This document shows positions 1 through 8,999 of a stretch of 64,000 nucleotides of DNA, piece by piece. Each line of letters opens with the position of its first letter. Within the stretch, counting starts at the first letter, position 1. Where the stretch lies: assembly GCF_000350225.1 (NCBI RefSeq), contig NW_005179127.1, forward strand, positions 85,077 through 149,076. Reading direction: 5' to 3'. A program made the position numbers and the translations under genes. This DNA comes from Chondrus crispus (taxonomy: Eukaryota > Rhodophyta > Florideophyceae > Gigartinales > Gigartinaceae). The notes under the pieces were generated by a model. The model was given only the letters and a program-made list of their open reading frames with translations, ran no database searches and was not told the DNA's origin.

Positions 1-199
1 CCTCTATTTCCTCTTCCTCGATTTCAATTGCAATGTACCGCATGGGGTCGAAGTCCTCGTCCGACCTATCTTCTTCATCGGAATCAGTGGCCAAGCGCCC
101 GGGTGCTTCTCCTTGCTCCTCCATGTCACCCCTCCTTTCCTCACTACCTCCTTCATCTCCTTCATCATCGAAATCAACGGAGTTGACATCCTCTTCCAT
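1..199 (-). CDS. Acidic reading frame, partial at left edge; possible tail of the J-domain protein
   Basis: From an ATG at 199 this frame stays open to the window edge (66 codons). Nearly half its residues are Asp or Glu, in runs such as DFDDEGDEGG and EIEEEEIE. It begins three bases past the stop of the J-domain ORF (stop at 204-202) and lies in another frame. It is also open upstream of the ATG, back to about position 240 inside that ORF. The charge resembles the acidic, coiled-coil C-terminal half of the J-domain protein, so the simplest inference is that one indel (biological or from assembly) split a single gene. A separate overlapping gene or an intron remains possible. It has no recognisable domain. 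Confidence 0.45.
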   Translation of the reverse strand, partial: MEEDVNSVDFDDEGDEGGSEERRGDMEEQGEAPGRLATDSDEEDRSDEDFDPMRYIAIEIEEEEIE

Positions 200-201
200 T
201 C

Positions 202-1182
202 TCACCCCATCCCAGACACCCCTAAATTCTCGCCATCGCCATGCTCAGCTTCCACTCTGTCCTCACTGCACTCAGGAGTGAGATCCTCTTCTCTTATTTC
301 TTCTGTATCGCGAAAAGACCACAAAGGAGAACGGGTGTGGAACGGTGGTGGAGTCGTAAATTTCTGGACTTCATGATCATGAACATCATTCGCCATTGCA
401 TCTCTGTACGGACCATCTTCATCTCTCTCGGCAAATTCACTCTCCGTCTCAGCCTGCAAATAGGCAGCCTTCGCCCTCTCCGCTCTCTCCCTTTCCTCCC
501 TTTCCTCCCTCTCCTTTCGCAACTGTACAGCCCTAGCCCTCTCTTCCATTTCCTTTTTCAACTGCACAGCCCTTGCTCTCTCCTTCCTTTCCTTTTGCAA
601 CCGCGCAGCCCTAGCTCTCTCTTCCCCTTCCTTTCTAAATTTCCCAGCCCTTGCTCTCCACTCCCTCTCCCGCTCCGCTTGTTCCTCGCTATCACCACCA
701 TCCTCCGAAGCGCCCTTCTCAGCCTCCTTCTCACACCGATCGTCGTCCGCATCTTCTCTCTCACGTTTGCTTCTGTATCGGTGCTGCTGCGCAGCGCGCT
801 CCATTCTGTCAAGAGAAATTTCCCGTTGGGAAGAAGTCTTGCTGAAAACGATGAAAGCCGGAAGCAAAACGGCGTCACCATCCTTAATATTGTCATCACT
901 CTCCTTAATGTTCTCATACAGTTCCTTGTACCGTACCTCGCTTTCAGCTTGCTGCATAGCTCGCGTGAGTACCTTCATAAACCTATCCGCACAGCGCGGC
1001 TGCACTGCGCGTACCTTATCTGGGTGGACTAGAACTGCAAGGCGTCGGTAGTGCTTTTTCATTTCACGCAATGTTGCGTTACGAGGAGATACGCAAAAAA
1101 CGTCAAAGAGGGGTGTGACTCCCTCTTCCACAGTGGCGAGGTGTCCAATTCCCTGCGCCATAGTTTGAGGGAGTACGCGCAT
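202..1182 (-). CDS. J-domain (DnaJ/HSP40-like) protein with long charged coiled-coil region
   Basis: The ORF encodes 326 residues from an ATG at 1182. A J domain spans about residues 22-95: a first helix (PLFDVFCV), the basic second helix (KKHYRRLAVLV), the invariant HPD at residues 53-55, then helices III-IV. J domains stimulate the ATPase of Hsp70 chaperones, so a co-chaperone role is expected. There is no Gly/Phe region or zinc centre, so it is a type III (class C) J protein. Residues about 130-240 are Lys/Arg/Glu-rich with imperfect repeats of the RARAVQLKKE type, predicting a long charged helix or coiled coil. The C-terminus turns acidic and may continue in another frame past position 202. 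No intron is needed. The client is unknown. Confidence 0.75.
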   Translation of the reverse strand: MRVLPQTMAQGIGHLATVEEGVTPLFDVFCVSPRNATLREMKKHYRRLAVLVHPDKVRAVQPRCADRFMKVLTRAMQQAESEVRYKELYENIKESDDNIKDGDAVLLPAFIVFSKTSSQREISLDRMERAAQQHRYRSKREREDADDDRCEKEAEKGASEDGGDSEEQAEREREWRARAGKFRKEGEERARAARLQKERKERARAVQLKKEMEERARAVQLRKEREEREERERAERAKAAYLQAETESEFAERDEDGPYRDAMANDVHDHEVQKFTTPPPFHTRSPLWSFRDTEEIREEDLTPECSEDRVEAEHGDGENLGVSGMG

Positions 1183-1220
1183 TTTGAAGACAATGCGGAA
1201 AGCGAGGGAAGGATTTCAGT

Positions 1221-1424
1221 GAGCGGCAAAGGGGTGACAAGAGTGGCGAGATGAGGTGTTGTGGGGGTGAGAGATGGTAAGGGGGGTGACAGCTGCGCCG
1301 CGATCATGCCTCAGATATATCCGAGCGGCAAAGGGGTGACAAGTGTGGCGAGATGAGGTGTTGTGGAGGTGAGAGGTGGTAAGGGGGGTGACAGCTGCGC
1401 CGCGATCATGCCTCAGATATCCCC
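1221..1424. repeat. Two-copy direct tandem repeat, 102-bp unit
   Basis: Two adjacent copies (about 1221-1322 and 1323-1424) begin GAGCGGCAAAGGGGTGACAA and end near CGCGATCATGCCTCAGATAT. They differ at only a few positions, so this is a recent tandem duplication. It lies just upstream of the J-domain gene start. The short ORFs here are repeat translations and not genes. Confidence 0.85.
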
Positions 1425-1767
1425 ACAAATATCCTTCGTTCTGGAAATTTCGTGCTTAAAGTCCCTTAAAATCCTCGGTTACTTGTCATTTTGGAGTACT
1501 ATACCGGCGACACATTTCGCATTTGTTGTTTTGGGCTGGTGACCAAATGCGGTAAAAGGCGACATTTCGCGTGTCGGGTCTGTCATGCTGCTGTTTTTCC
1601 TCCCTTCGCCCCGCGCTTGCAACAACAATTCACAATTCGGACCCTGTAGACAGCAGAAAAGTCAATTTCACCCCTTTATCACCGCAAAAATGCACCTGGT
1701 CGCCCCCCTAAACGCAACATTATCTCAAAAGAAATTGTTTCACTCTGCTTAACAGCCCCAACTTTGT
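1425..1767. other. Intergenic, no gene seen
   Basis: This stretch separates the minus-strand J-domain gene from the plus-strand PRP4 remnant, so it may hold a divergent promoter. I see no clear TATA box, structured RNA or conserved ORF. Base composition falls to near 50% GC between GC-rich neighbours. Confidence 0.5.
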
Positions 1768-1810
1768 ATGATAGTCCGTCTGCCCCCTTCCCCACCTCCT
1801 CCCCTTCGCC

Positions 1811-3029
1811 GTGCCGTCCGAAGCCATGGAGATCCTCCACAATCGCGCGCTAGCTGCTGCGCGAGAAGCTCGCGAAGCGAAGTTAGCAAAGTTCGAGGCG
1901 GAGCGGGTAGCGCTGGCAGTGCTAGTGCCGACGTCGGACGCGACCTTGCGCGAAAACCTACGCGCTCAGGACATGCCCGTGTGCCTGTTCGAGGAGGACG
2001 GGCACAACCGTCGTGAGCGTCTGCGCGGCGCGCTGGCGCACGAGAAGCTGACGGGGCAGGAGCGCGTGCCCGCGGGTGGCGGCGAGGTGGTTGCGGAGGA
2101 GGAGGAGTTGGGGCGCCAGGAGTACCTGACGGAGGGGGTGCGGAGTTGCGGAAGGTGGGCGCAGAGCTCGTGGAGATGAGTGTGCGGAAGGCGGGGGAGG
2201 GGGTGGCGCGGGAGTGCGGCGGCGTGGGGCAGCGCGCGACGCGAGAGCAGGGGGAGCGTGCCGTGCATCACATTTGTTTTCCTTGCACCGTACAAGGAAT
2301 CCTCATCTCTCGAGTCCAAACTCTGAAGCTTGTCCACAGCCCAGCCACTAGCCAACCTTCCTGGAACACCGGCAAAGGTGACCCAAAAGTAAAGCCGATT
2401 CGCCTCTGCCATGGAGACTCTAAACAGAGTGTATACCATTTTCTGAAAAGCAAGCACAAAGCCGAAGCCGGGCCCAACTGCAGCTGCAAACGCGACCAAT
2501 GGCAAGTAAAACGATCTATCCGTGAGGATGTCTTTGACTGTGAACTGTGAGCAATTTCGCATAAGCTCCAACGTCGATAGTGGCAGCAAAGCTGCAAGTT
2601 CGCTGTCAGAATGCGAACTCACTGTCCCACATTCCTCATCCATGACAGGCACACTACTCGCAGTCTCGATGGACGTAGGAGTCCAGTCTGGTGGGGGCCA
2701 ACGTACTAGTACTGCAGAGGCAAGAGCAACCACGTTGCGAGGAGGTGCAGCGACTGGCGCTGCACGAGGGACGCATGTCGGCCGTATGTGTGGCGCGCGA
2801 AGGGGACGAAGTGCTGCTGACAGCCGCCCTGGACGAGTGCACGGCGGTGAGCGCGTGGGGGAGGGAGGAGAAGTTGGAGGAGAGTGCGAGGCTGAGCGAG
2901 CATCGTGGAAGGTTGGGGGATGTCAAGATGCCCCCCGGAAGGAAGGGGCTCGTGTTGAGCGGCGGGTTTGATGGGGAAGTGCGTGTGTGGGATGATGGAT
3001 GGCATGGTGATGGGGAGTGGCGGGCTTGA
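1811..3029 (+). pseudogene. PRP4: PRP4 (U4/U6 snRNP 60 kDa-like) remnant: SFM domain and last WD repeats, middle replaced
   Basis: The first part (1811 to about 2266) has the PRP4 layout: an N-terminal helix, a VPTSDATLRENLRAQ segment, then the SFM signature ending CLFEEDGHNRRERLR. PRP4 is a WD-repeat protein of the U4/U6 snRNP needed for spliceosome assembly. A one-base frameshift near 2138-2143, in a G run, moves the continuation (ELRKVGAELVEMSVRKAGE) to another frame. From about 2733 a frame encodes what look like the last two WD repeats (VLLTAALD, then LVLSGGFDGEVRVWD) and stops at 3029. The four or so repeats expected between are absent; an antisense transporter fragment occupies the space. 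The frameshift could be an assembly error, but the missing repeats make a working product unlikely. The family call for the C-terminal part rests on repeat order only. Confidence 0.55.
2268..2733 (-). pseudogene. Fragment of an MFS (oxalate/formate or monocarboxylate-like) transporter
   Basis: On the minus strand the protein reads from an end-of-TM6 motif (LVRWPPPDWTP, typical of OFA/monocarboxylate MFS carriers) through a central loop. It continues into TM7 (FYLPLVAFAAAVGPGFGFVL) and TM8 (RLYFWVTFAGVPGRLASGWAVDKL), then loses similarity near 2268. The N-terminal six helices and the last four are missing, so this is a middle slice only. It lies antisense inside the PRP4 remnant and exactly fills the missing WD-repeat region. 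I infer that a transporter segment was inserted or substituted by repair or transposition. Confidence 0.6.
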
Positions 3030-3106
3030 GGGCGGGATTTGGATATGACAGTTAGCGGGGCGAGGTCGGCAAGAGGGATATGACTTTATTTACGCTTACT
3101 AAGCGT

Positions 3107-3518
3107 GCTCTCCGTCTACTCTCCCAAACCCAAGTGAGTGGGTTTACTCTCTCAAACGTATTACTGTACCATTCTCACTGGGGTATTGTGGAACTCTTTC
3201 CGTCATCCTGGGAATCGTCAAATGTCTGTAAAATTTCACTGATTTTCCTAGCAAAATTTTATGCGCGATCAGGTGGCTCATGGGCAACGGGGGTACTATG
3301 GAACACCCGGAAACGTCCTTTTTCGGTGTTCCTCCGCGCATTCTCGAAAGACCACATGCAGCCACATGGGTCTGCTCCGGAGCGTCATCCTCTCGGCAAA
3401 TTTCTGCTTAAAATTTGGGGGTGTTCCAAAATTCCCCATGTTCCATAATACTCCAGTCAGAAGGGTACCGGTACCCTTCGGGTAGTACGAAGGGTACGTT
3501 TGGGAGAGTAGACGGAGA
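3107..3518. mobile_element. MITE-like foldback element, about 410 bp
   Basis: A 22-bp perfect inverted repeat, CTCTCCGTCTACTCTCCCAA plus AC, bounds the segment at both ends. A second inverted pair lies inside it (about 3178-3195 against 3440-3457, built on ACTGGNGTATTNTGGAAC, 16 of 18 matching). No coding capacity is evident, and ORFs crossing it are translations of the repeat. Size and structure fit a non-autonomous TIR element. I could not identify a clear target duplication. Confidence 0.6.
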
Positions 3519-3817
3519 GTGCCATGTACCTTTTTTGCGCAACGATGCAATTTGCAGGCAACAAGTCATGCATTATCCTATGCCCGCGTTTCGTCACGCG
3601 TCACACTCACACCTGTCCACGTAGCGATCCCCCAGCGAGACCTCGCGGCGCCTTCTACAGCAAAGTTACACACACTCCCGGCGCGCCCTCGCACCGGCGC
3701 CCCCTGCCACCGCGCCCAATGCCGCGTCACGCCGCGCACGCACCGCCGCTCGCGCCCGGCGACCCGCACAATTCCGCTCGGCGAACGGCCTTCCCCCGCT
3801 GCGGCACGCCCGCTCGC

Positions 3818-4021
3818 ATGGCGACTAAGACGCCGTTCTATGCGGCGAACGCGCGCGCAGAGCGCTTGTGCCGGCTGCTCAGCTCCACGCGACGCTGGCG
3901 CCCGCGCCTGGCGTGGTGATGCTCTCCCACGGGTTCGCGTCGAGCAAGTGCGGCGCGTTCGTGACGACGCTGGCGGCCGTCGTTTCGGCGCGGCTGCCGG
4001 CAGGGCATGGCATGGCGTGGC
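3818..4021 (+). pseudogene. Alpha/beta-hydrolase (esterase-like) N-terminal fragment with frameshift
   Basis: From the ATG at 3818 the frame reads MATKTPFYAANARAERLCR, like the N-terminal strand of esterase-type alpha/beta hydrolases (F-x-N-x-x-G-x-x-L). The frame is then lost near 3890. The next frame gives APGVVMLSHGFASSKCGAFV, the strand 3 plus oxyanion-hole HGF block typical of these enzymes. The nucleophile elbow, Asp and His of the triad are all missing, since homology stops near 4021. It is a dead fragment. Confidence 0.5.
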
Positions 4022-4553
4022 GTCGTTCGACTCCCTGATAGAAACGCCAGGGCATACCTTCATATTTAGAGTACGGAAAGTACTTTCCGTTACAAAGTAT
4101 GATTAGAAAAATGACTGCGGTCCGAATGCCGCGCACGGTCACCCCGACCATTACAGTAGCGCAATCGGTGACCGTGATCAATTTCTTGGATACATGGCGG
4201 CGTCATTCTGGGCTGCGACTCTAGAGGCCTGCGACTGTCGCTACCTCGTCTTCTCGTTTCGGCTACAGGGAAGATGCCCGCGAGCCCGACTTGCGCCTGC
4301 GCCTCGCCGCGCCTTGTTTTTGTCGTGCGGCACAAATCTCCTTCTGTCTACCAGATTCCAACTTGCCCCCACCTCTGACTTTCAATTGTTCTTGGCATGT
4401 TCCAAATCAGGATCCTCCTCTAGCTGGTGCTCCACCTCTGACTCTCTCCTTTTCTTCACATGTTCAGAGTTGGGATCCTCCTGTAGCTCTCGCTTGTGCC
4501 GCTGCTGTTCCGCTCGCTTGGCAGGCTTTCTGCGCCTTTATTTCTTCGCTTTC

Positions 4554-5090
4554 TTACTGCTGTATGGTTCGTGGCGCACGAGCGGCGTCTAGCTTCAAAT
4601 TATGCCTCAACCGGAGCCCAGGGCTCCGAAGCGGGGTTTCCCATGTCCAAAGAAAATATTTGTATCTGCCCAAACGTTTTTCGGAGCTCGACTGTACGCC
4701 AGCCATGTCTTCCAGGCGAGAGATAAGATCCCCAAGAAGCACAGCATCAAGCCTCCTGACCAGCACAGGCTTGTGTCCTGCTCGTCGACAGCGAAATCTA
4801 AACTTGGGGCCAAAATGATATACACATCGTGCGTCACAGTTGTCGGGGCAACTGCCGCATATACCATCCCTAAAATGACAAGCGTACTTACATTTGCTAC
4901 ACACTATCCCCGCACCAAGTCCAAACTTGGGTCCCAGTTAATTGTTCTTGACAAGTCCCCTTTCTTGCAATGGATAGAGCACCAACATGCACTCATTTTT
5001 CGTTGCTATGCGCTACCTTTGGTTGCGGGCAACAACGACTGCTGCACTGCCTTTTGTACAACTGCAGATGTCATTTTCATCTGCAGCCAT
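4554..5090 (-). CDS. Cys-rich hypothetical protein, probably with one intron
   Basis: An ATG at 5090 opens MAADENDICSCTKGS...ARNQ, then the frame meets stops. A canonical donor (CAAAG/GTAGCG, near 5017) and an acceptor (GTGTAG/C, near 4898) would join exon 1 to SKCKYACHFRDGICGSCPDNC in frame, removing about 118 bp that contains both stops. The product would be about 140 residues with a cluster of Cys in CxC, CxxC and CxxxC spacing, suggesting metal binding, followed by a basic tail. I do not recognise the family. If the splice is wrong, this is a remnant with stops. Few genes in the window need an intron. Confidence 0.35.
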
Positions 5091-5322
5091 GTGGGGTAGA
5101 CAGCCAGCGGAGTTGATATCTTCAACAGAGAAAGCCTATCACTGCGCCCTCGTAGTGACCCGACATGAGTTGGGCCTGGTCACGGGAGTAGGCTTGGCCT
5201 AAGTGCGTGGGAGGCAGGGGGTTTGACGGTTAGTGGCGCGATTCGGATGGACGGACGGGGGGAGCGGGGTGGGTCAGGACAGGCCCCAGTCGGTTTACGT
5301 TTGGCCTCATACTTCAGCTGAC

Positions 5323-5422
5323 NNNNNNNNNNNNNNNNNNNNNNNNNNNNNNNNNNNNNNNNNNNNNNNNNNNNNNNNNNNNNNNNNNNNNNNNNNNNNN
5401 NNNNNNNNNNNNNNNNNNNNNN
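5323..5422. other. Assembly gap (100 N)
   Basis: Exactly 100 N bases, the usual scaffold placeholder, so true distance and content are unknown. ORFs drawn across it are meaningless. Confidence 0.99.
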
Positions 5423-5692
5423 AGAGCACGCATACACCACATGGCACTTCTACCGCATCGATGGGACCATGCTTCTAAAATTTCCTTGTGGTCTCGTCAA
5501 GTACCCCCTGGATGCAGTGCCCCACCTGCCACCTCTTGTGAAACATGAAAGGCATCGCTGTGTTCAGGCGTCAAGGCACTTGGCGGAACAATTTGTGCAG
5601 CTGGCAGCGCGTAGAATGCGCTTACTGCTAAGGCATCTATCGAGGAAGGAGCTTTTTGCGCGAGAGACATGCGAACTTCCGTTCTCTGTGCT

Positions 5693-5740
5693 TTGTGTGG
5701 CTTCAAGATATGGTTCGAATCATATCTCGAAGCCCTACAA
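5693..5740. repeat. Quasi-palindrome, 20-bp arms
   Basis: Arms TTGTGTGGCTTCAAGATATG and CATATCTCGAAGCCCTACAA pair at 17 of 20 positions around an 8-base loop (GTTCGAAT). The loop resembles a tRNA T-loop, but no tRNA fold surrounds it. This may be a decayed member of the set of foldbacks seen elsewhere in the window. Confidence 0.5.
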
Positions 5741-6166
5741 AAGACATTGAAGAATTCTTCGTTGCTTGCTCGCTTTTGCAGAGCCGCTTCGGACGAAGTG
5801 GTGCCATGTTCTCGTGGATTACTGCGAAGCACATCCGGAGAGCTGTATTCCGGCTGCGACAGAGAGCAATGCGCTGCAATTCCATTACGGATCATGTGCT
5901 TACAGGAATTAATTTGTCGATGGGAGCGTGAGACTGCGAAGCCCCAACTTGGGTGGAGATGTCTTGCCCTGGCGTTTGGATTTGCATTTTGGGAGGGAGC
6001 GCGGGCTGTGGTTGTGGCGTAGGCTGACGCGATCGCAGGGGCAGCGAGAGGGAAATGCGGGAGAGGGAGGCGGCGGAAGTATGGAGGCGGCGGCGCGGAG
6101 GTGCAGGTCATGCATAGAGAGATGGATGAGAAGATCCCCGTTGGGGACGCCTAGGAGGTCGGCAGG

Positions 6167-6465
6167 GTGACCGGCGGGCAGGTGGTGGTGGTGAAAGGGG
6201 CCGGGCATGGGCTTGTTGGGATGGTGAAGAGGGTGGGCGAGGTGGTGGTGGGGTTCTGTTACGGGGAGGGGAGCAGGGCGGCGGGTGGGGAGGGAAGAGG
6301 GGGGGGTGTAAGTGAAGAGGTTGTGCTTGTAAAGGCGGAGGGTAGCTAGAGGGGGAGGGCCTTGCTGTGACGTTTCATGTGGTGCGGGGGGCGAGCGTGA
6401 CGGAGTTGGTGCATCGGTGGGTCCGGGCGCTGCATGGACGGCGGGCCGCGGGCGAGCACGTGTGA
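6167..6465 (+). pseudogene. GC-rich frame-shifted coding remnant, family unknown
   Basis: Two consecutive plus-strand frames look coding by composition and residue pattern. One is VVVVKGAGHGLVGMVKRVGEVV (6177-6250). After a shift near 6350 comes GLAVTFHVVRGASVTELVHR, ending at a TGA at 6463. Neither has a convincing start. I do not recognise a family. Strong third-position GC supports a former gene. The surrounding 5.5-6.5 kb is GC-rich with overlapping ORFs in all frames, so the call is weak. Confidence 0.25.
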
Positions 6466-6819
6466 CGGTCACCGAGTTCGAATCACTGTCAAACGTCTTC
6501 CCATGATGCAGTCACGCGTAGACGCCACGAACCACCCAACCTACTAACTTAATCAATCTCGGGGTCTGAGTCCTCTGACCTGTAATGTCTGTTGCGCTTG
6601 AGTTTGGAAGAGTTGCAAAGGTAGAAACATTATTGAACCACTGCACACTGTACTTAATTTCGTGAATGAGAAGCCTCAGTGCTTCGAAAGACAAAATACT
6701 TCTGTTTCAGTTCGATTTTAATGCTCGAGTACAAAAAGGGGTTCCAGTTAAGTACCAAATGAGTGCTAAGTTTCTACTAGGGTGAGTGTCGAGAAGCTTT
6801 AAAGAATGTCTGCAGGGCA
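6466..6819. other. No gene seen; AT-richer spacer before the methyltransferase remnant
   Basis: Composition changes sharply from GC-rich to about 43% GC at about 6480. No ORF above 60 codons is convincing and no ParB-like domain is present. The methyltransferase gene downstream therefore lacks the N-terminal domain of its relative at 17.6 kb. Confidence 0.5.
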
Positions 6820-8150
6820 ATGAACAAGTACGCAAGGACGTCTAGCTGTACATTCCCAGAGCTATCGCAGGAGGATATCTCATCATGTTCCGAACAAATA
6901 TTGGAAGGAGTACAGCTGGTGCTTTGTGACCCACCTGACAACTACCGAAGAGAGAACAATCTTCCGAATTCAACCCATGGCAACCTCAGCAAAAGTGACA
7001 TGACTGATTGTGTTCGTGAGATCAGTCAGATGCTCCGTGAGGGTGGACATGCGTTTGTGTTCTCCTCTGCATTGCAATTCAAACTCTGGTATGACGCCTT
7101 CGCATCGTGTACAGTTGTAGTCAGTTTTGATAATGAAGATGAACAAGATGAGGAAGAATCAAATCAAGGCGATGAGGAAAGGCGGTCAGGAACCGAAGAC
7201 CTCCTGGAAGTGAATCTCCCTGCGGAGCGTCTCCGAATTTTCAGTGTGGATCCCTCACCAGTGCTTATGAACAGCATGCCGCGTCATTATTACACGAATG
7301 CTGGCATCAAGACGACGGCTTTCAGACGAATTTCTCAGATGGCTGTACATGTCACAAAGAAAGGACTCAATTTGAAGGACGCTTTCGCCCTGGTTAACTA
7401 CGATAACTTCAACTTCGTCTCTTCCCGCCATCCGGCTTGGACTAACGCTATCGACAACGTTCCAAGACTAGAAGAGGGAGAGAGGCTTACGCACCCCGAC
7501 GCCTCGAAGTCAAAGTTCGTCCTGTTGCGACCGGAGCAGAAACCTCTACGTCTTCTCATGGAAATCATTTCTCGCTTGATTCAACCGGGTGATTACGTTG
7601 TTGATATTTTCAGTGGAACCTTTTCAACTGGAGTGGCTTGTCTTTCGCTCAAAAAGCATCGGAGATTTGTGGGGTGTGAACGGGACCCGGTTGCCTGGCT
7701 TGCTGCGACAGAAACTTGGAGCTGGTCTTTGCTCAGATTGTTCTGAACCCATCTTCCGACATCAACATACCACAGTTGGAATCCGCCGCAGAGCTATTGT
7801 TGGCTCATAATCCGGCATTTACAATAGCCGCTGAGAAGGGCTCAGATTGGAAGCCTCCGAGAGGATGTCCTTACTTTCAACAAGTTCCGGAGCACATTTT
7901 GAAGTTCCTAGCCACTAAGTTACAAGCACTAAATATGGTGCAAGAGTGCAAAGGAAAGCCTTTATCAGAGTGGGCGAGGGAATATATCGGAGGCCTTCAA
8001 ACAGTTCACTGCGAAGATATCATTTCATATCAGTGTATGGTTCTCGGTTTCCCTCAAAGCACTGGAATGCTGTCTCTCTTGGTGTTTTACGACCAGAACT
8101 GTTCGGAGGGGAGAGATTATATGCCCTGTTTATGGAACAATCGTTTATAG
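6820..8150 (+). pseudogene. DNA N6-adenine/N4-cytosine methyltransferase-like gene, one frameshift
   Basis: Residues 31-40 (VQLVLCDPPD) match the catalytic motif IV of beta-class amino-methyltransferases, with DPPD in place of the usual DPPY. A strand-helix follows (GGHAFVFSSALQFKLWYDAF). Residues 248-275 (EQKPLRLLMEII..., VVDIFSGTFSTGVA) are the typical C-terminal SAM-binding block in which motif I follows motif IV. A one-base shift near 7700 moves the continuation (NLELVFAQIVLN) to another frame, open to 8150. The enzyme would transfer a methyl from SAM to an exocyclic amine in DNA. It is related to the larger ParB-methyltransferase gene at 17.6-20.6 kb: same order of motifs, and similar ...GG-F-FSS-QF--WY-AF segments. 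The altered DPPY Tyr and the frameshift suggest decay. Confidence 0.6.
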
Positions 8151-8220
8151 GGACTTAACAAAACAAAGTCAGTCCACAAAACAATGCGGTGAAAACGTTG
8201 TACTTGGGTGTACACCTGAA

Positions 8221-8508
8221 ATGTTCCGCAACTGTTCATATCCGATTGAATTGAGCAAGAGTTTTCGGGGCGTGAGAGAGGTTTACATTGTTCCTGCACA
8301 GTTCGGCGTCGCAAGAAGGATCAGACGGGCTACGGGGACTAGAGAGGTGGAGGGACACGGACTTCGGAAGGCGGGGACACCGAATGTGTCCCTTTGCTAC
8401 AAGCCCACAAAGATAGCTGACCTGAATTTCGTTTGCGGCCATGATACAGTTTTATATGTCGCAACCACGGATAAAGAGGCCGGCGCAGAACTTCTAGTCA
8501 GCGTATAG
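8221..8508 (+). CDS. Hypothetical 95-residue ORF downstream of the methyltransferase
   Basis: It starts with MFRNCSYPIELSK and ends GAELLVSV at 8508. It has no recognised domain. It could be a displaced C-terminal part of the methyltransferase gene, since strand and composition match and the gap is about 70 bp. Its own start lacks supporting signals. Low confidence that it is translated. Confidence 0.25.
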   Translation: MFRNCSYPIELSKSFRGVREVYIVPAQFGVARRIRRATGTREVEGHGLRKAGTPNVSLCYKPTKIADLNFVCGHDTVLYVATTDKEAGAELLVSV

Positions 8509-8579
8509 AAGTATTCCGAGTTGTGTGGTAGTGCTAAAACTGTTGAATAAAGACCAGAGTTCTTGTTCCGCACATATAC

Positions 8580-8840
8580 TTATGCCCGACGTGGCGGATA
8601 CCCTTCCATTCGCCCCCACACCTGATAAATTCCACCGTCTGGGAGACTCCTGTGTTGTACTGCTGAGTTTGATGTGGATATGAGACACATATGATCTTCG
8701 CTTTCTTCGCTCTCCTGTTCGCAGTAGTGCATAACTAATGGCTTTCGAACGTAGCTTCCAAGCTCAACCAGCGCTCTTCTTTCGTTTCGTTGTTGTATTA
8801 ACACGCGGTATCCATCTTCTTCCGCTTTGCACTCCTTCAC
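8580..8840 (-). CDS. Hypothetical ORF, 86 residues
   Basis: The frame reads KECKAEEDGYRVLIQQRNER and on to YQVWGRMEGYPPRRA, opening just after a TAA, so any start is non-ATG or from an upstream exon. Codon pattern is plausible but there is no recognisable family. It sits between the methyltransferase remnant and the LTR at 9000. Confidence 0.2.
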   Translation of the reverse strand: MKECKAEEDGYRVLIQQRNERRALVELGSYVRKPLVMHYCEQESEESEDHMCLISTSNSAVQHRSLPDGGIYQVWGRMEGYPPRRA

Positions 8841-8999
8841 TGCGCAATATCGTACTGTTTCCTGACTTTCTTTCCCACGAGCGTCCAGAATCTGGACTTA
8901 AAATACGGCTAGCACCATCCAGAACCTTCTGTCTTCATCATGCTCAGAATATTTGTTCTCATGAAGGGTGAATGTGAGATCAGGATCCGCGGTCGAAAC

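Noticed and set aside
3080-3550. Five overlapping ORFs of 70-120 codons
   Set aside because: They are translations of the inverted repeats of the foldback element.
5180-5478. ORFs on both strands across the N gap
   Set aside because: They exist only because N codons are not read as stops.
5711-5722. GGTTCGAATCATA, a tRNA T-loop look-alike
   Set aside because: Flanked by a palindrome and not by an acceptor, D or anticodon arm; no tRNA fold can be drawn.
5497-6472. Two long minus-strand ORFs (204 and 187 residues)
   Set aside because: Pro/His/Ser-rich translations of GC-rich DNA with no domain; the plus strand shows better coding character.
6470-6490. GAGTTCGAATCAC, another B-box-like string
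   Set aside because: Five-base arms either side do not pair and no A box lies at the right distance.
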